64,000 nt of DNA. It comes from Micromonospora eburnea. Its GTDB lineage: Bacteria; Actinomycetota; Actinomycetes; Mycobacteriales; Micromonosporaceae. The stretch spans positions 1,798,001-1,862,000 of the forward strand of contig NZ_FMHY01000002.1 in assembly GCF_900090225.1 (NCBI RefSeq). The letters are read 5' to 3'. Positions 51,501-64,000 of the stretch are shown here, one piece after another (position 1 is the stretch's first letter; each line of letters begins with the position of its first letter). The notes beneath the pieces were generated by a model that was not told the origin of the DNA, did no database searches, and worked only from the letters and a program-made list of their open reading frames with translations. A program made the translations under genes and the position numbers.

Positions 51501-53126
51501 TCAGCGCCACGGCCGGAGGGCGATCGGCGGGTGGTAGACGCGGAGGTCGCCGACCTCGGCGACGACGGCGGCGTCGGCCCGGTCGCCGAGCAGCAGGCGC
51601 AGCCGCCGTTCCGCCGGCGACCCGGCCTCGAACACGTACCCGGGCCGCTCGGCCCGCCCCACCCGCTTCCAGTACGCCGGATAGCGGTTCTGTCCCGGTG
51701 TCAGGTTGCCGTCGAGCACCCCGCAGGCGACCGCCTCGTCGGTGTTGAAGATCATCCGGTTGCAGGTCCAGTAGTCCCCGTACACCTCGTGCAGGCCGGC
51801 CCGGCGGACCGTGTCGGCCAGCTCCCGGGCCTGCCGCTCCTCGGCCCGGATCGACGGCGCGTCGGCGACGAACATCACGGTCGCCGCCACCGTCGCGGCG
51901 GTGATCGCGGCCAGCACGGCTCCCGCCGCCGCGCCCCCGATCCGGGCCGCCACGCCGGCCACGCCGGCCGGCCCCTGCCAGGCGCGTACGGCGGCCAGCC
52001 AGAGCGGCCAGAGCACCACCGGCAGCGAGATCTGCAGCACCGACAGGTAACGGGCGTTGCCCAGCGGGTCGGTCGCGGAGAGCGCGCTGCGTACGTAGGC
52101 GAGCAGGGTCAGCGCCGCGCCGGCGACCAGGGCGAGCCGCGCGACCGCCCGGACCCGGTCGGCGGCGTCGGCGGCCCGCCGGTACGCGACCACCCCGAGC
52201 ACGGCGGCGGCCACCAGCAGCACCAGGTAGAGCGGCGCGAACCACTCCTGCCAGCGGGCGCAGCCGCTCGCCGGGCAGAGGCCACCGGCCAGCGGCACCC
52301 CCTCCAGCAGCCCGCCGTGCGCCCGCTCCGACCAGGAGGGAGGCGCGCCCGGCCGGGTGCTGATCCGCTGGAACACCGACAGCGAGTCCTGCCCGGGCGG
52401 GGCGGCGAGGTTGTCCTTGATCATCGGGGCGACCCCGACCAGGAACCCGGCCACCAGCAGCAGCCCCGGCCAGCCGATCAGGTCCCGGGGCGCCGCCCAG
52501 ACCAGCAGCAGCCCGGCCACCGCCAGGTAGGGCACGATCAGCCAGTCCGACCACAGGGCCAGCCCGGCGAGCAGCCCGAACAGGCCCATGGCCAGCCAGC
52601 GGCGCCGTACTCGGCGTTCGCCGAGGGCCACCGCGATCAGCAGCATCGCCAGCACCGCCGGCTTCACCTCCGGCCGCCCGCCCACCACGGTGAGCTGGTC
52701 CCGGACCACCCGCTCGGAGCCGAGCGCCAGCAGCCCCACCACGAAGACGGCCAGCCAGGGGGAGAACAGCCGGCGGGTCAGCCGGTACGCCAACCAGAGG
52801 AAGACCGCGTACAGCGCCAACAGTGGCAGCCGCAGCACCGGCCAGCTCGGCCCGGCCCAGCCGACCAGCGGGGCGGCCAGGTACGACTCCAGCATGCCCA
52901 TGTAGCGCTGGCCGTACAGGAAGATCGGCCGTTCGTGGTTGGCGGCGATGTGCAGGGCGGCGAGGCCGAACGTCGCCTCGTCGCTGTTCGAACCGGGCAC
53001 CGTGAACAGCAGCAGGACCAGCCGGAAACCGACCCCGGCCACACCGAGCAGCAGCGCGACCAACGCCGGGCGGTCGAGCGTCGGACGCCACCGTCCCGGT
53101 CTCCGCACTGGTGTCGCCACGACCAC
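51501..53126 (-). CDS. multi-spanning membrane protein (GT39/ArnT-like)
   Basis: A 541-residue protein with about 11 hydrophobic segments. The first lumenal loop has FTVPGSNSDEATFGLAALHIA near 40-60 with Asp-Glu, as in GT-C glycosyltransferases; LYGQRYMGMLESYLAAPLVGW follows. The C-terminal 130 residues (RAEERQARELADTVRR onward) form a soluble domain with two Cys (YWTCNRM, EAVACGVLDG) that could pair. It resembles uncharacterised actinobacterial mannosyl- or arabinosyl-transferase-like proteins. Start is GTG at 53126, without a clear ribosome site. Confidence 0.75.
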   Translation of the reverse strand: MVVATPVRRPGRWRPTLDRPALVALLLGVAGVGFRLVLLLFTVPGSNSDEATFGLAALHIAANHERPIFLYGQRYMGMLESYLAAPLVGWAGPSWPVLRLPLLALYAVFLWLAYRLTRRLFSPWLAVFVVGLLALGSERVVRDQLTVVGGRPEVKPAVLAMLLIAVALGERRVRRRWLAMGLFGLLAGLALWSDWLIVPYLAVAGLLLVWAAPRDLIGWPGLLLVAGFLVGVAPMIKDNLAAPPGQDSLSVFQRISTRPGAPPSWSERAHGGLLEGVPLAGGLCPASGCARWQEWFAPLYLVLLVAAAVLGVVAYRRAADAADRVRAVARLALVAGAALTLLAYVRSALSATDPLGNARYLSVLQISLPVVLWPLWLAAVRAWQGPAGVAGVAARIGGAAAGAVLAAITAATVAATVMFVADAPSIRAEERQARELADTVRRAGLHEVYGDYWTCNRMIFNTDEAVACGVLDGNLTPGQNRYPAYWKRVGRAERPGYVFEAGSPAERRLRLLLGDRADAAVVAEVGDLRVYHPPIALRPWR

Positions 53127-53268
53127 GCCCCCGTCGTCGCCTGCGACCGCAGTCTGTCACGTGGCCGGCCCGCCCCGGGGTGGATCGGCGAGGTCGACTC
53201 GCATGGCCGCGTGCGGCCCGGTGTGGCAGGGTGGCAGCGTGCCACCGACACCTGCCGGAGAACTCGCC

Positions 53269-54279
53269 GTGCCGCGGCTGCATCGGGCCGCCCGGATCGA
53301 GGACGCCGTGCACGGTCTGGTGGAACGCCGGCTGCGTCGCACCGGGTGGAAGATCAACATCATCGCGTACGCCGGCTACGGCGCCCCGGGCTGGGCGCGG
53401 GTGCTCTGCCGGGTGCTGCTCGGCCGCCCCGACGTGCGGCAGCGGGCCCGGCCGGAGAAGGTCCGCGGCTGGCGCAGCTTCGCCACCCTGCCCGCCAAGT
53501 ACGCCACCGTGACCATCGAGGCCGGCGACGTACGCCAGGAGGCGACCGCGGACCGCAGCGGCTTCGTCGACACCGTCATCGAGGCCGACTTCACCCCCGG
53601 CTGGGGCTCGGTACGCCTCAGCGTGCCCGATGCCGAGCCGGTCGAGGCCCTGGTCCGCGTCCTCGACCCGGAAGTCCGGTTCGGCATCCTCTCCGACATC
53701 GACGACACCGTCATGGTCACCGCGCTGCCCCGGCCGCTGCTCGCCGCCTGGAACACCTTCGTCCTCGACGAGCACGCCCGGGCCGCGGTCCCCGGCATGG
53801 CGGTGCTGTACGAGCGGCTGGTGACCGCCCACCCCGGCGCCCCCGTCTTCTACCTGTCGACCGGCGCCTGGAACGTCGCGCCGACGCTGACCCGGTTCCT
53901 CTCCCGGCACCTCTACCCGGCGGGGCCGCTGCTGCTCACCGACTGGGGCCCGACGGCCGACCGGTGGTTCCGCAGCGGCAAGGAACACAAACGGGCCACC
54001 CTGGCCCGGCTGGCCCGGGAGTTCCCGGACGTCCGGTGGCTGCTGATCGGCGACGACGGGCAGCACGACCAGGAGATCTACCGCGAGTTCGCCGCCGCGC
54101 ACCCGGACAACGTGGCCGGGGTGGCGATCCGCCGGCTCTCGCCCACCCAGTCGGTGCTCGCCGGCACCCTGCCCGCCCCGGCCGGCCGCCCGTCCGCCGG
54201 CCCGGTGGGGCAGAAGTGGCTCTCCGCGCCGGACGGCGCCGGCCTGTGGAAGCTGCTGCGCGACGCGGGCCTGGTCTGA
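53269..54279 (+). CDS. App1-family phosphatase domain protein
   Basis: A 336-residue protein. GTG at 53269 follows GGAGAA; an earlier GTG at 53239 is possible. The App1 catalytic region is ILSDIDDTVMVT with DIDDT at 143-147, FYLSTGAWNVAPTLTRFL, LLTDWGPTADRW and LLIGDDGQHDQEIYREF. App1 is a HAD-like Mg-dependent phosphatidate phosphatase in yeast; bacterial members are common but unstudied. The N-terminal 130 residues form a beta-rich domain. The cytoplasmic location is inferred. Divergent from the membrane protein. Confidence 0.9.
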   Translation: MPRLHRAARIEDAVHGLVERRLRRTGWKINIIAYAGYGAPGWARVLCRVLLGRPDVRQRARPEKVRGWRSFATLPAKYATVTIEAGDVRQEATADRSGFVDTVIEADFTPGWGSVRLSVPDAEPVEALVRVLDPEVRFGILSDIDDTVMVTALPRPLLAAWNTFVLDEHARAAVPGMAVLYERLVTAHPGAPVFYLSTGAWNVAPTLTRFLSRHLYPAGPLLLTDWGPTADRWFRSGKEHKRATLARLAREFPDVRWLLIGDDGQHDQEIYREFAAAHPDNVAGVAIRRLSPTQSVLAGTLPAPAGRPSAGPVGQKWLSAPDGAGLWKLLRDAGLV

Positions 54280-54380
54280 CCCCGGGCCGGCCCGCCAGGG
54301 TCGGTGGCCGATGAGGGCTGGGACTTGTGACTCCAGGTCGGCGACAGCAAAGTGGTCAAACGGGTACTCACGGCTGGGCG

Positions 54381-54414
54381 TAGTCACGAGCCGGGGTTAA
54401 GGATATGCTTAACC
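54381..54414 (+). promoter_or_regulatory. promoter and operator of the HigBA-type toxin-antitoxin pair
   Basis: TAGTCA (54381-54386) and TATGCT (54404-54409) with 17-base spacing form a plausible promoter. The perfect dyad GGTTAAG-GATATG-CTTAACC (54395-54414) covers the -10, as expected for autorepression by the antitoxin. Confidence 0.6.
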
Positions 54415-54439
54415 TTCGGAATTGATCAGAGGGGGCCGG

Positions 54440-54814
54440 GTGCGCTGGGAGATCTTGATGACCACCCAGGTGGAGAGGTTCCTCGACGATCTTTACCAGG
54501 CGGATTCGACCAGTCATCGCCTGGTGAACCAAGCGATCCTCGTGCTCGAGCGGAATGGTTCTGCCGAAGGGCGACCTCTCGTAGACACGGTCACTGCATC
54601 GAGGATCTCGAACATGAAGGAGTTGCGCCCGCCATCGAGCGGGCGTACGGAGATCAGGATCCTGTTCGTGCTCGATCCATGGCGATCTGCGATCCTCTTG
54701 GTCGCAGGCGACAAGTCGGGGCAGTGGAAACGGTGGTACCGAGACGCGATACCTGAGGCGGAGGACCTGTACACGACCTATCTGAAGGAGCGCGAGAAGG
54801 AGTTGGGGTCATGA
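54440..54814 (+). CDS. higB: RelE/HigB-like toxin (phage-derived Gp49-like)
   Basis: A 124-residue protein: VRWEILMTTQVERFLDDLYQ, NQAILVLERNGSAEGRPLVDTV, MKELRPPSSGRTEIRILFVLDP, and RSAILLVAGDKSGQWKRWYRDAIPEAEDLY. This is the Gp49-like/HigB family of mRNA interferases. GTG at 54440 follows AGAGGGGG. It overlaps the antitoxin by four bases (ATGA). Base composition is visibly less GC-rich than its neighbours, a sign of transfer. Confidence 0.88.
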   Translation: MRWEILMTTQVERFLDDLYQADSTSHRLVNQAILVLERNGSAEGRPLVDTVTASRISNMKELRPPSSGRTEIRILFVLDPWRSAILLVAGDKSGQWKRWYRDAIPEAEDLYTTYLKEREKELGS

Positions 54815-55131
54815 GCGAAGTCCGACGTTGGCGAGAGTCCGGGCATCTGGAGCGGGCGGTGGAAACGGCCGGCGGCCAGGAAGCGTTCGACGCCGCCATG
54901 GGAAAGATGCTCGACGAGGCGCGGGGCTGGCGGCTGGCCGACCTGCGAAAGCGGCGCGGCCTGACGCAGGAGCAGGTCGCTGACCGGATGAACGTCTCGA
55001 CGGCACGTGTCTCACAGATCGAAAGTGGCGCGGTCTCCACGCAGGACGTGCTCAACCGTTACATCGAAGCCCTCGGCGGCACCTTGAAGCTCATCGCCGA
55101 CTTCGGTGACGAGCAACTTAAGGTCGCGTGA
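54811..55131 (+). CDS. higA: HigA-like XRE-family antitoxin
   Basis: A 106-residue antitoxin. N-terminal toxin-binding helices (SEVRRWRESGHLERAVETAGGQ) and a helix-turn-helix RKRRGLTQEQVADRMNVSTARVSQIESGAVS at about 46-76. It ends with IEALGGTLKLIADFGDEQLKVA. Coupled to the toxin gene by ATGA overlap. Likely neutralises HigB and represses the operon through the dyad upstream. It abuts a broken M48 peptidase gene. Confidence 0.9.
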   Translation: MSEVRRWRESGHLERAVETAGGQEAFDAAMGKMLDEARGWRLADLRKRRGLTQEQVADRMNVSTARVSQIESGAVSTQDVLNRYIEALGGTLKLIADFGDEQLKVA

Positions 55132-55487
55132 GTCGCGGTCGCCGAGACCGCCGGCCGCGCCCGGACGTGGGGGAAACCGCCCCGAGAAGTGCCCCATCTC
55201 GTGCGCGAGCACCGCCACAGCTCCGGGGCCCGCTCCGGGGTGAGCTGGACACCGACCGGCGGGGACGTGCGTAGGGTGAGCACCCGGCCCAGGGTGAACA
55301 CGAGCACGAGCAGTAGCGCGATGGCGACACCGACCACTAGCGGTCGGAAAGTCCGGGCGCCGGAGCCGTCCCAGTCGGTGCCGTACCCCAGGCCGACCGC
55401 CCCGATCCCGACCACCAGGCCGATCGTCAGGACGAAGAAGCCGATGAGCAGCGCGACGGACAGCACGGCCCGCAGCATGGTCTTCAA
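55132..55487 (-). pseudogene. remnant of M48-family metallopeptidase
   Basis: The 5' part is well preserved: TTG at 55487 after GGGAGGAA, two transmembrane helices (VLSVALLIGFFVLTIGLVVGI and LVVGVAIALLLVLVFTLGRVL) and PPVGVQLTPERAPELW. After that the frame is lost; in another frame the active-site AVLAHEMGHFSGRFPP (HExxH) follows directly. A segment is missing between them and nothing follows the HEMGH part. The gene ends at the stop of the higA antitoxin, so an insertion or deletion at that point destroyed it. Confidence 0.75.
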
Positions 55488-55538
55488 TGTCGTTCCTCCC
55501 CGCGTGCGGCGAGCAGGCTATCGACGGGGAGGGATCGG

Positions 55539-57652
55539 CTACAAGACCCTTTCGGTGCCGGTCTGGTCAGGGCGGAGCCAGAGCACGCCCAGCGGCGGCA
55601 CCCGCAGCGCCGCCGACGCCGGCATCCCGTGCCAGGGCACGCTCTCCGCGTGCACCGCGCCCAGGTTGCCCACGCCCGACCCGCCGTACTCGTGGGCGTC
55701 GGTGTTGAGCACCTCGGTCCAGGTGCCGCCGGCCGGCAGGCCGATCCGGTAGCCCTCTAGCGGGATGGCGGAGAAGTTGGCCACGCAGACCAGGGTCTGG
55801 CCGTCGGGGGCGATCCGGACGAACGACACGGTGTTGTTGGCGGCGTCGTCGCCGGAGATCCAGCGGAAGCCGGCCGGCTCGGTGTCCTGCGCCCACAGCG
55901 CCGGGCTGGCCCGGTAGCTCCGGTTCAGGTCGCCGACCAGGCGTTGCACGCCGGCCCGGGCGGGGTCGTGCAGCAGATACCAGTCGAGGCCGCGTTCCTC
56001 GCTCCACTCCCGGTCGTCGGCCAGCTCGCAGCCCATGAAGAGCAACTGCTTGCCGGGGTGCGCCCACATGTACGCCAGCAGCGCCCGTACGGTGGCCAGC
56101 CGCTGCCAGGTGTCGCCGGGCATCTTGCCGACCAGGGAGCCCTTGCCGTGCACCACCTCGTCGTGGCTGATCGGCAGCACGTAGTTCTCACTCCAGGCGT
56201 ACGCCAGGGAGAAGGTGAGCTGATGGTGGTGGTGCTGCCGGTAGATCGGGTCCTTCGAGGTGTAGAGCAGGGTGTCGTGCATCCAGCCCATGTTCCACTT
56301 GAAGCCGAAGCCCAGCCCGCCCTCCCCGGTCGGGCGGGTGACGCCGGGCCAGGCGGTGGACTCCTCGGCGACCATCACCACCCCGGGATGCTGCTTGTAG
56401 ACGGTGGCGTTGACCTCCTGGAGCAGCGCGATGGCCTCCAGGTTCTCCCGGCCGCCGTGCACGTTGGGCACCCACTGCCCCTCCTGGCGCGAGTAGTCCA
56501 GATAGAGCATCGAGGCGACCGCGTCCACCCGCAGCCCGTCGACGTGGAACTCGGCCAGCCAGTAAAGCGCGTTGGCGACCAGGAAGTTGCGCACCTCCCG
56601 GCGGCCGAAGTCGAAGACGTACGTGCCCCAGTCCGGGTGCTCGCCGCGACGCGGGTCGGGGTGCTCGTACAGCGGGGTGCCGTCGAAGCGGCCGAGCGCC
56701 CAGTCGTCCTTCGGGAAGTGGGCGGGCACCCAGTCGAGGAGCACCCCGATGCCGGCCTGGTGCAGCCGGTCGACCAGGTGGCGGAAGTCGTCCGGGTCGC
56801 CGAACCGGGCGGTCGGGGCGTAGTAGCCGGTGACCTGGTAGCCCCACGAGCCGCCGAACGGGTGCTCCATCACCGGCAGGAACTCCACGTGAGTGAAGCC
56901 CAGCTCGGTCACGTACGCGGTGAGCTGGTCGGCCAGCTCCCGGTAGCCGAGGCCGGGCCGCCACGAGCCGAGGTGCACCTCGTACACGCTCATCGGCTCC
57001 TGGTGCGGCCGCTGCCGGGCCCGCCGCGCCAGCCAGGCCGCGTCGCCCCACTCGTACGTCGAGCGGTGCACCACCGAGGCGGTGGCCGGCGGCACCTCGG
57101 TGCGCGCGGCGAGCGGGTCGGCCTTGTCCCGCCAGTGCCCGTCGGCGCCGAGGATGCGGTATTTGTAGCGGGCGCCGACCGGCACCCCCGGCACGAAGAT
57201 CTCCCACACGCCGCTGGTGCCGAGCGAGCGCATCGGCCAGCCGTCGTCCGGCCCCCAGCCGGTGAAGTCGCCGACCACCCGCACCCCGCGGGCGTTGGGT
57301 GCCCAGACGGCGAACGCCACCCCGTCGTCGAGGACGCGGGCGCCGAGCGCCTCCCAGAGCCGCTCGTGCCGCCCCTCGCCGATCAGGTGCAGGTCCAGCT
57401 CGCCGAGGGTGGGCGGGTGGCGGTACGGGTCGTCGTGCACCGCGCCGTCGACCTCGACCCGGTAGTCGAGCACCTCGCCGGGAAGCACCGTCTCGAAGAC
57501 ACCGACCTCGTGCACCCGCTTCATCGGGCGCCGCTCGTCGCCGACCAGCACGGCCACGTCGGCCGCGCCCCGGCGCATGGTCCGGATGGTGGTACGCCCG
57601 TCGGCGGGGTGCGCGCCGAGCAGGCCGTGCGGGTCGTACGCCTCGCCGGCGA

Positions 57653-57665
<13 letters not shown>
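55539..57665 (-). CDS. glgB: 1,4-alpha-glucan branching enzyme
   Basis: A 708-residue GH13 enzyme. N-terminal carbohydrate-binding beta domains, then [60 protein letters not shown]. The catalytic Asp is in [16 protein letters not shown] (about 380) and Glu in VMVAEEST (about 432); [13 protein letters not shown] is the third acidic site. It makes alpha-1,6 branches in glucan. ATG at 57665 follows GAGGACGAGG, and the gene overlaps glgE by 13 bases. Longer open frame upstream is noise of GC bias. Confidence 0.96.
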
Positions 57666-59740
<2,075 letters not shown>

Positions 59741-59780
59741 CGCCCCAACCTAACCCGCGAGATCGCCTCACGCTGACTAC

Positions 59781-59833
59781 GGTGGTGAGAGGGGAACCCT
59801 TCTCTACCGGAGGCGTTAACAGGGGGCCCTTCC
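59781..59833. repeat. GC-skewed palindromic element beside glgA
   Basis: Two short hairpin-like units, GAGAGGGGAACCCTTCTCT (59787-59805) and AACAGGGGGCCCTTCCTT (59818-59835), separated by 12 bases. The second overlaps the glgA stop codon. It looks like a dispersed repeat or terminator between glgA and glgE. Confidence 0.45.
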
Positions 59834-61033
59834 TTACAACAACGAGCGGTAGATGCCGAGCGTCCGGGCGGCGATCGCGTCCCAGGAGAAGTGCTCCACC
59901 GCCCGCCGCCGCCCCGCCCGGCCGAACTCGGCGGCGCGCGCCGGGTCGGCGAGGACCCCGTTGATCGCGGTGGCCAGGTCGGCCACGAAGCGCTCCGGCT
60001 CCAGCGGCCGGCCGCTGCCGTCGGCGGCCTGCTCGATCGGGACCAGCACGCCGGTCTCGCCGTCGGCGACCACCTCGGGGATGCCGCCGGTGGCGGTCGC
60101 CACCACGGCCGTCTCGCAGGCCATCGCCTCCAGGTTCACGATGCCCATCGGCTCGTAGACGGAGGGGCAGGCGAAGATGGTGGCGTGGGTGAGCACCTGG
60201 ATCACCTCGTGCTTGGGCAGCATCGCGGCCACCCAGACCACGCCCGAACGGGTGGCCCGTAGCTCCGCGACCAGGCCCTCCACCTCGGCGGCGATCTCCG
60301 CGGTGTCCGGCGCGCCGGCGAGCAGCACGAGCTGGGTGTCGGCGGGCAGCTCCCGGGCCGCCCGCAGCAGGTACGGCAGCCCCTTCTGCCGGGTGATCCG
60401 CCCGACGTACACCACGCTCGGGCGGGACGGGTCGATGCCGAGCCGGTCCAGCACGTCGGTGCCGTGGTCCGGGGCGTACTGGGCGGTGTCGATGCCGTTG
60501 TGGACGACCCGTACCCGGTCCGGGTCCACGTCCGGATACGCGGTCAGCACGTCCCGCCGCATTCCCGCGCTCACCGCGATGATCGCGTCGGCGGCCTCGT
60601 ACGCGGTCCGCTCGCACCAGGAGGAGAGCGCGTAGCCGCCGCCGAGCTGCTCGGCCTTCCACGGACGCAGCGGTTCCAGGCTGTGCGCGGTGACCACGTG
60701 CGGCACCCCGTGCAGCAGCTTCGCGGTGTGCCCGGCCAGGTTGGCGTACCAGGTGTGACTGTGCACCACGTCGGTGCCGGCGCAGTCGGCGGCCATCGCC
60801 AGGTCGACGCCCATGGTCCGCAGCGCCGGGTTCGCGCCGGCCAGCTCGACCGGCTCGGCGTACGCGGTGACCCCCGGCTCGTCGCGCGCCGCGCCGAAGC
60901 AGTGCACCCGTACGTCGGCGAGGCGGCGCAGCTCGCGTGCCAGGTACTCGACGTGCACCCCGGCCCCGCCGTAGACCTCCGGCGGGTACTCCCGGGTGAG
61001 CAGGTCAATGCGCAGCCCAGCGGAATCCGTCAT
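59834..61033 (-). CDS. glgA: glycogen synthase / maltose-1-phosphate synthase (actinobacterial GlgA, GlgM type)
   Basis: A 399-residue GT4 enzyme. The N-terminus has [23 protein letters not shown] with the ADP-glucose loop; [30 protein letters not shown] and the GT4 EX7E motif [19 protein letters not shown] follow. The M. tuberculosis orthologue type (Rv1212c, GlgM) joins ADP-glucose to glucose-1-phosphate to make maltose-1-phosphate for GlgE, which is encoded next to it here. ATG at 61033 follows AGGGTG. Divergent from glgC with a 95-base gap. Confidence 0.92.
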   Translation of the reverse strand: MTDSAGLRIDLLTREYPPEVYGGAGVHVEYLARELRRLADVRVHCFGAARDEPGVTAYAEPVELAGANPALRTMGVDLAMAADCAGTDVVHSHTWYANLAGHTAKLLHGVPHVVTAHSLEPLRPWKAEQLGGGYALSSWCERTAYEAADAIIAVSAGMRRDVLTAYPDVDPDRVRVVHNGIDTAQYAPDHGTDVLDRLGIDPSRPSVVYVGRITRQKGLPYLLRAARELPADTQLVLLAGAPDTAEIAAEVEGLVAELRATRSGVVWVAAMLPKHEVIQVLTHATIFACPSVYEPMGIVNLEAMACETAVVATATGGIPEVVADGETGVLVPIEQAADGSGRPLEPERFVADLATAINGVLADPARAAEFGRAGRRRAVEHFSWDAIAARTLGIYRSLL

Positions 61034-61128
61034 GCCCGGCACCCTAGTGCAGAAGGTCGCCGCGCACCCGGCGCGGAACTGTGCCCGTACGAGTGGTGCC
61101 GTCGGGGCGGGACGGATAGCGTCGGTAC

Positions 61129-62361
61129 ATGACTGCCAAGGTGCTCGCGATCGTCCTGGCCGGCGGAGAGGGCAAGCGCCTGATGCCCCTCACCACCGAC
61201 CGGGCGAAGCCCGCCGTCCCCTTCGGCGGGATGTACCGCATGGTCGACTTCGTCCTCTCCAACCTGGCGAACGCCGGCTATCTCAAGATCGTCGTGTTGA
61301 CCCAGTACAAGTCGCACTCGCTGGACCGCCACATCACCACGACGTGGCGCATGTCGACCATGCTCGGCAACTACGTCACCCCGGTGCCGGCGCAGCAGCG
61401 CCGCGGCCCGTGGTGGTTCGCCGGGTCGGCCGACGCGATCTACCAGAGCTTCAACCTGATCTACGACGAGCAGCCGGAGTACGTGATCGTCTTCGGCGCC
61501 GACCACATCTACCGGATGGACCCGCGGCAGATGGTGGAGGACCACATCGCCTCCGGCGCCGCGGTCACCGTGGCGGGTATCCGCCAGCCGCTGTCGAGCG
61601 CGAACCAGTTCGGCGTGATCGAGGTCGGCGAGGACGGCCGGCGGATCCGGGCGTTCCGCGAGAAGCCCACCGACGCGGTGGGGCTGCCCGACGCGCCGGA
61701 CCAGATCTACGCCTCCATGGGCAACTACGTCTTCACCGCCAAGGCCCTGGTCGACATCGTCGAGCGCGACGCCGAGGACAAGACCAGCAAGCACGACATG
61801 GGGGGCAGCATCATCCCGATGCTGGTCGAGCGGGGCGAGGCCAACGTCTACGACTTCCGGGACAACGAGGTGCCCGGCAGCACCGACCGGGACCGTGGCT
61901 ACTGGCGGGACGTGGGGACGCTCGACTCGTTCTACGACGCCCACATGGACCTGATCAACGTCCACCCGGTTTTCAACCTCTACAACTTCGACTGGCCGAT
62001 CTACAGCAACCAGCCGCCGTACCCGCCGGCGAAGTTCGTGCACGCCTGGGGGGAGCGGGTCGGCCGGGCGGTCAGCTCGATGGTCTCGCCCGGGTCGGTG
62101 ATCTCCGGCTCGCTGGTGGAGAACTCGATCGTGTCGCCGAAGGTGAAGGTGCACTCCTGGGCGCACGTGGACGGTGCGGTGCTGATGGAGGGTGTCGAGA
62201 TCGGCCGGCACGCGGTGGTCCGCCGGGCCATCCTGGACAAGAACGTCTACGTCCCGGAGGGCGCCGAGATCGGCGTCGACCTGGAGAAGGACCGGCAGCG
62301 CTACACCGTCTCCGACAACGGCATCGTGGTCATCGGCAAGGGTCAGCGCGTCGAGCCCTGA
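61129..62361 (+). CDS. glgC: glucose-1-phosphate adenylyltransferase (ADP-glucose pyrophosphorylase)
   Basis: A 410-residue enzyme: [13 protein letters not shown] and [11 protein letters not shown] at the N-terminus, [36 protein letters not shown], and a C-terminal left-handed beta-helix with [18 protein letters not shown]. It forms ADP-glucose from ATP and glucose-1-phosphate, the committed step to glucan. It lies divergent from glgA and 29 bases upstream of pgm. Confidence 0.96.
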   Translation: MTAKVLAIVLAGGEGKRLMPLTTDRAKPAVPFGGMYRMVDFVLSNLANAGYLKIVVLTQYKSHSLDRHITTTWRMSTMLGNYVTPVPAQQRRGPWWFAGSADAIYQSFNLIYDEQPEYVIVFGADHIYRMDPRQMVEDHIASGAAVTVAGIRQPLSSANQFGVIEVGEDGRRIRAFREKPTDAVGLPDAPDQIYASMGNYVFTAKALVDIVERDAEDKTSKHDMGGSIIPMLVERGEANVYDFRDNEVPGSTDRDRGYWRDVGTLDSFYDAHMDLINVHPVFNLYNFDWPIYSNQPPYPPAKFVHAWGERVGRAVSSMVSPGSVISGSLVENSIVSPKVKVHSWAHVDGAVLMEGVEIGRHAVVRRAILDKNVYVPEGAEIGVDLEKDRQRYTVSDNGIVVIGKGQRVEP

Positions 62362-62390
62362 CCGCCCACAACTTCGAGGAGGTTTCCGCA

Positions 62391-64000
<1,610 letters not shown>

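Noticed and set aside
51388..54387. 999-residue minus-strand open frame
   Set aside because: It covers the membrane protein and the App1 gene in a different frame. Its first residues (SREYPFDHFAVADLESQ) look protein-like, but no start site or domain supports a gene in 54280-54390.

Overview
The window is high-GC DNA with actinomycete features: many GTG and some TTG starts, GA-rich ribosome binding sites, stop/start overlaps such as ATGA and GTGA, and NsrR, ParE/ParC and GlgE proteins of actinobacterial type. Together these suggest a member of the Micromonosporaceae, most likely Micromonospora. The genus is an inference from protein style and from short palindromic intergenic repeats. No rRNA, tRNA, CRISPR array, transposase or prophage was seen.

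Layout. 1-6.2 kb: the 3' part of a glycogen-debranching-type glucosidase, a DinB protein, several hypothetical proteins, an alpha/beta hydrolase and a cupin-YwiC pair. 6.2-8.7 kb: nitric-oxide defence, with flavohaemoglobin hmp divergent from its likely Fe-S repressor nsrR, then a methyltransferase. 8.9-15.6 kb: topoisomerase IV type parE-parC, an NCS2 uracil/xanthine permease and an AlkB-like repair dioxygenase with a probable LexA box. 15.9-19.8 kb: two hypothetical proteins, a ydaO-type cyclic-di-AMP riboswitch ahead of a secreted C39-like peptidase, and a hydrolase.

19.9-45.9 kb is a large cell-surface polymer island. It holds a TagGH/Wzm-Wzt-type ABC exporter, a fused TarI/TarJ-like CDP-ribitol synthase, a TagF/TagB-like polyol-phosphate transferase and a divergent TetR regulator. 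It also holds every enzyme type of the Wbp route from UDP-GlcNAc to UDP-2,3-diacetamido-mannuronate: 6-dehydrogenase, 3-dehydrogenase, aminotransferase, N-acetyltransferase and 2-epimerase. With these are several glycosyltransferases (one frameshifted), two small half-glycosyltransferase-like proteins, a membrane acyltransferase and a GT39-like membrane protein. The parts suggest an exported wall polymer combining polyol phosphate and diacetamido-uronic acid.

45.9-54.3 kb: a DUF952 protein, a frameshifted response regulator with an intact histidine kinase and a divergent TAXI-family lipoprotein, YaaA, a large membrane protein and an App1-type phosphatase. 54.4-55.5 kb: a lower-GC HigBA-type toxin-antitoxin pair abutting the remnant of an M48 metallopeptidase. 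55.5-64 kb: the GlgE glucan pathway (pgm, glgC, glgA/glgM, glgE, glgB), which turns glucose phosphate via ADP-glucose and maltose-1-phosphate into branched alpha-glucan.

Two otherwise well-conserved genes each carry a one-base deficit in a G run, which looks more like sequencing error than true gene decay.
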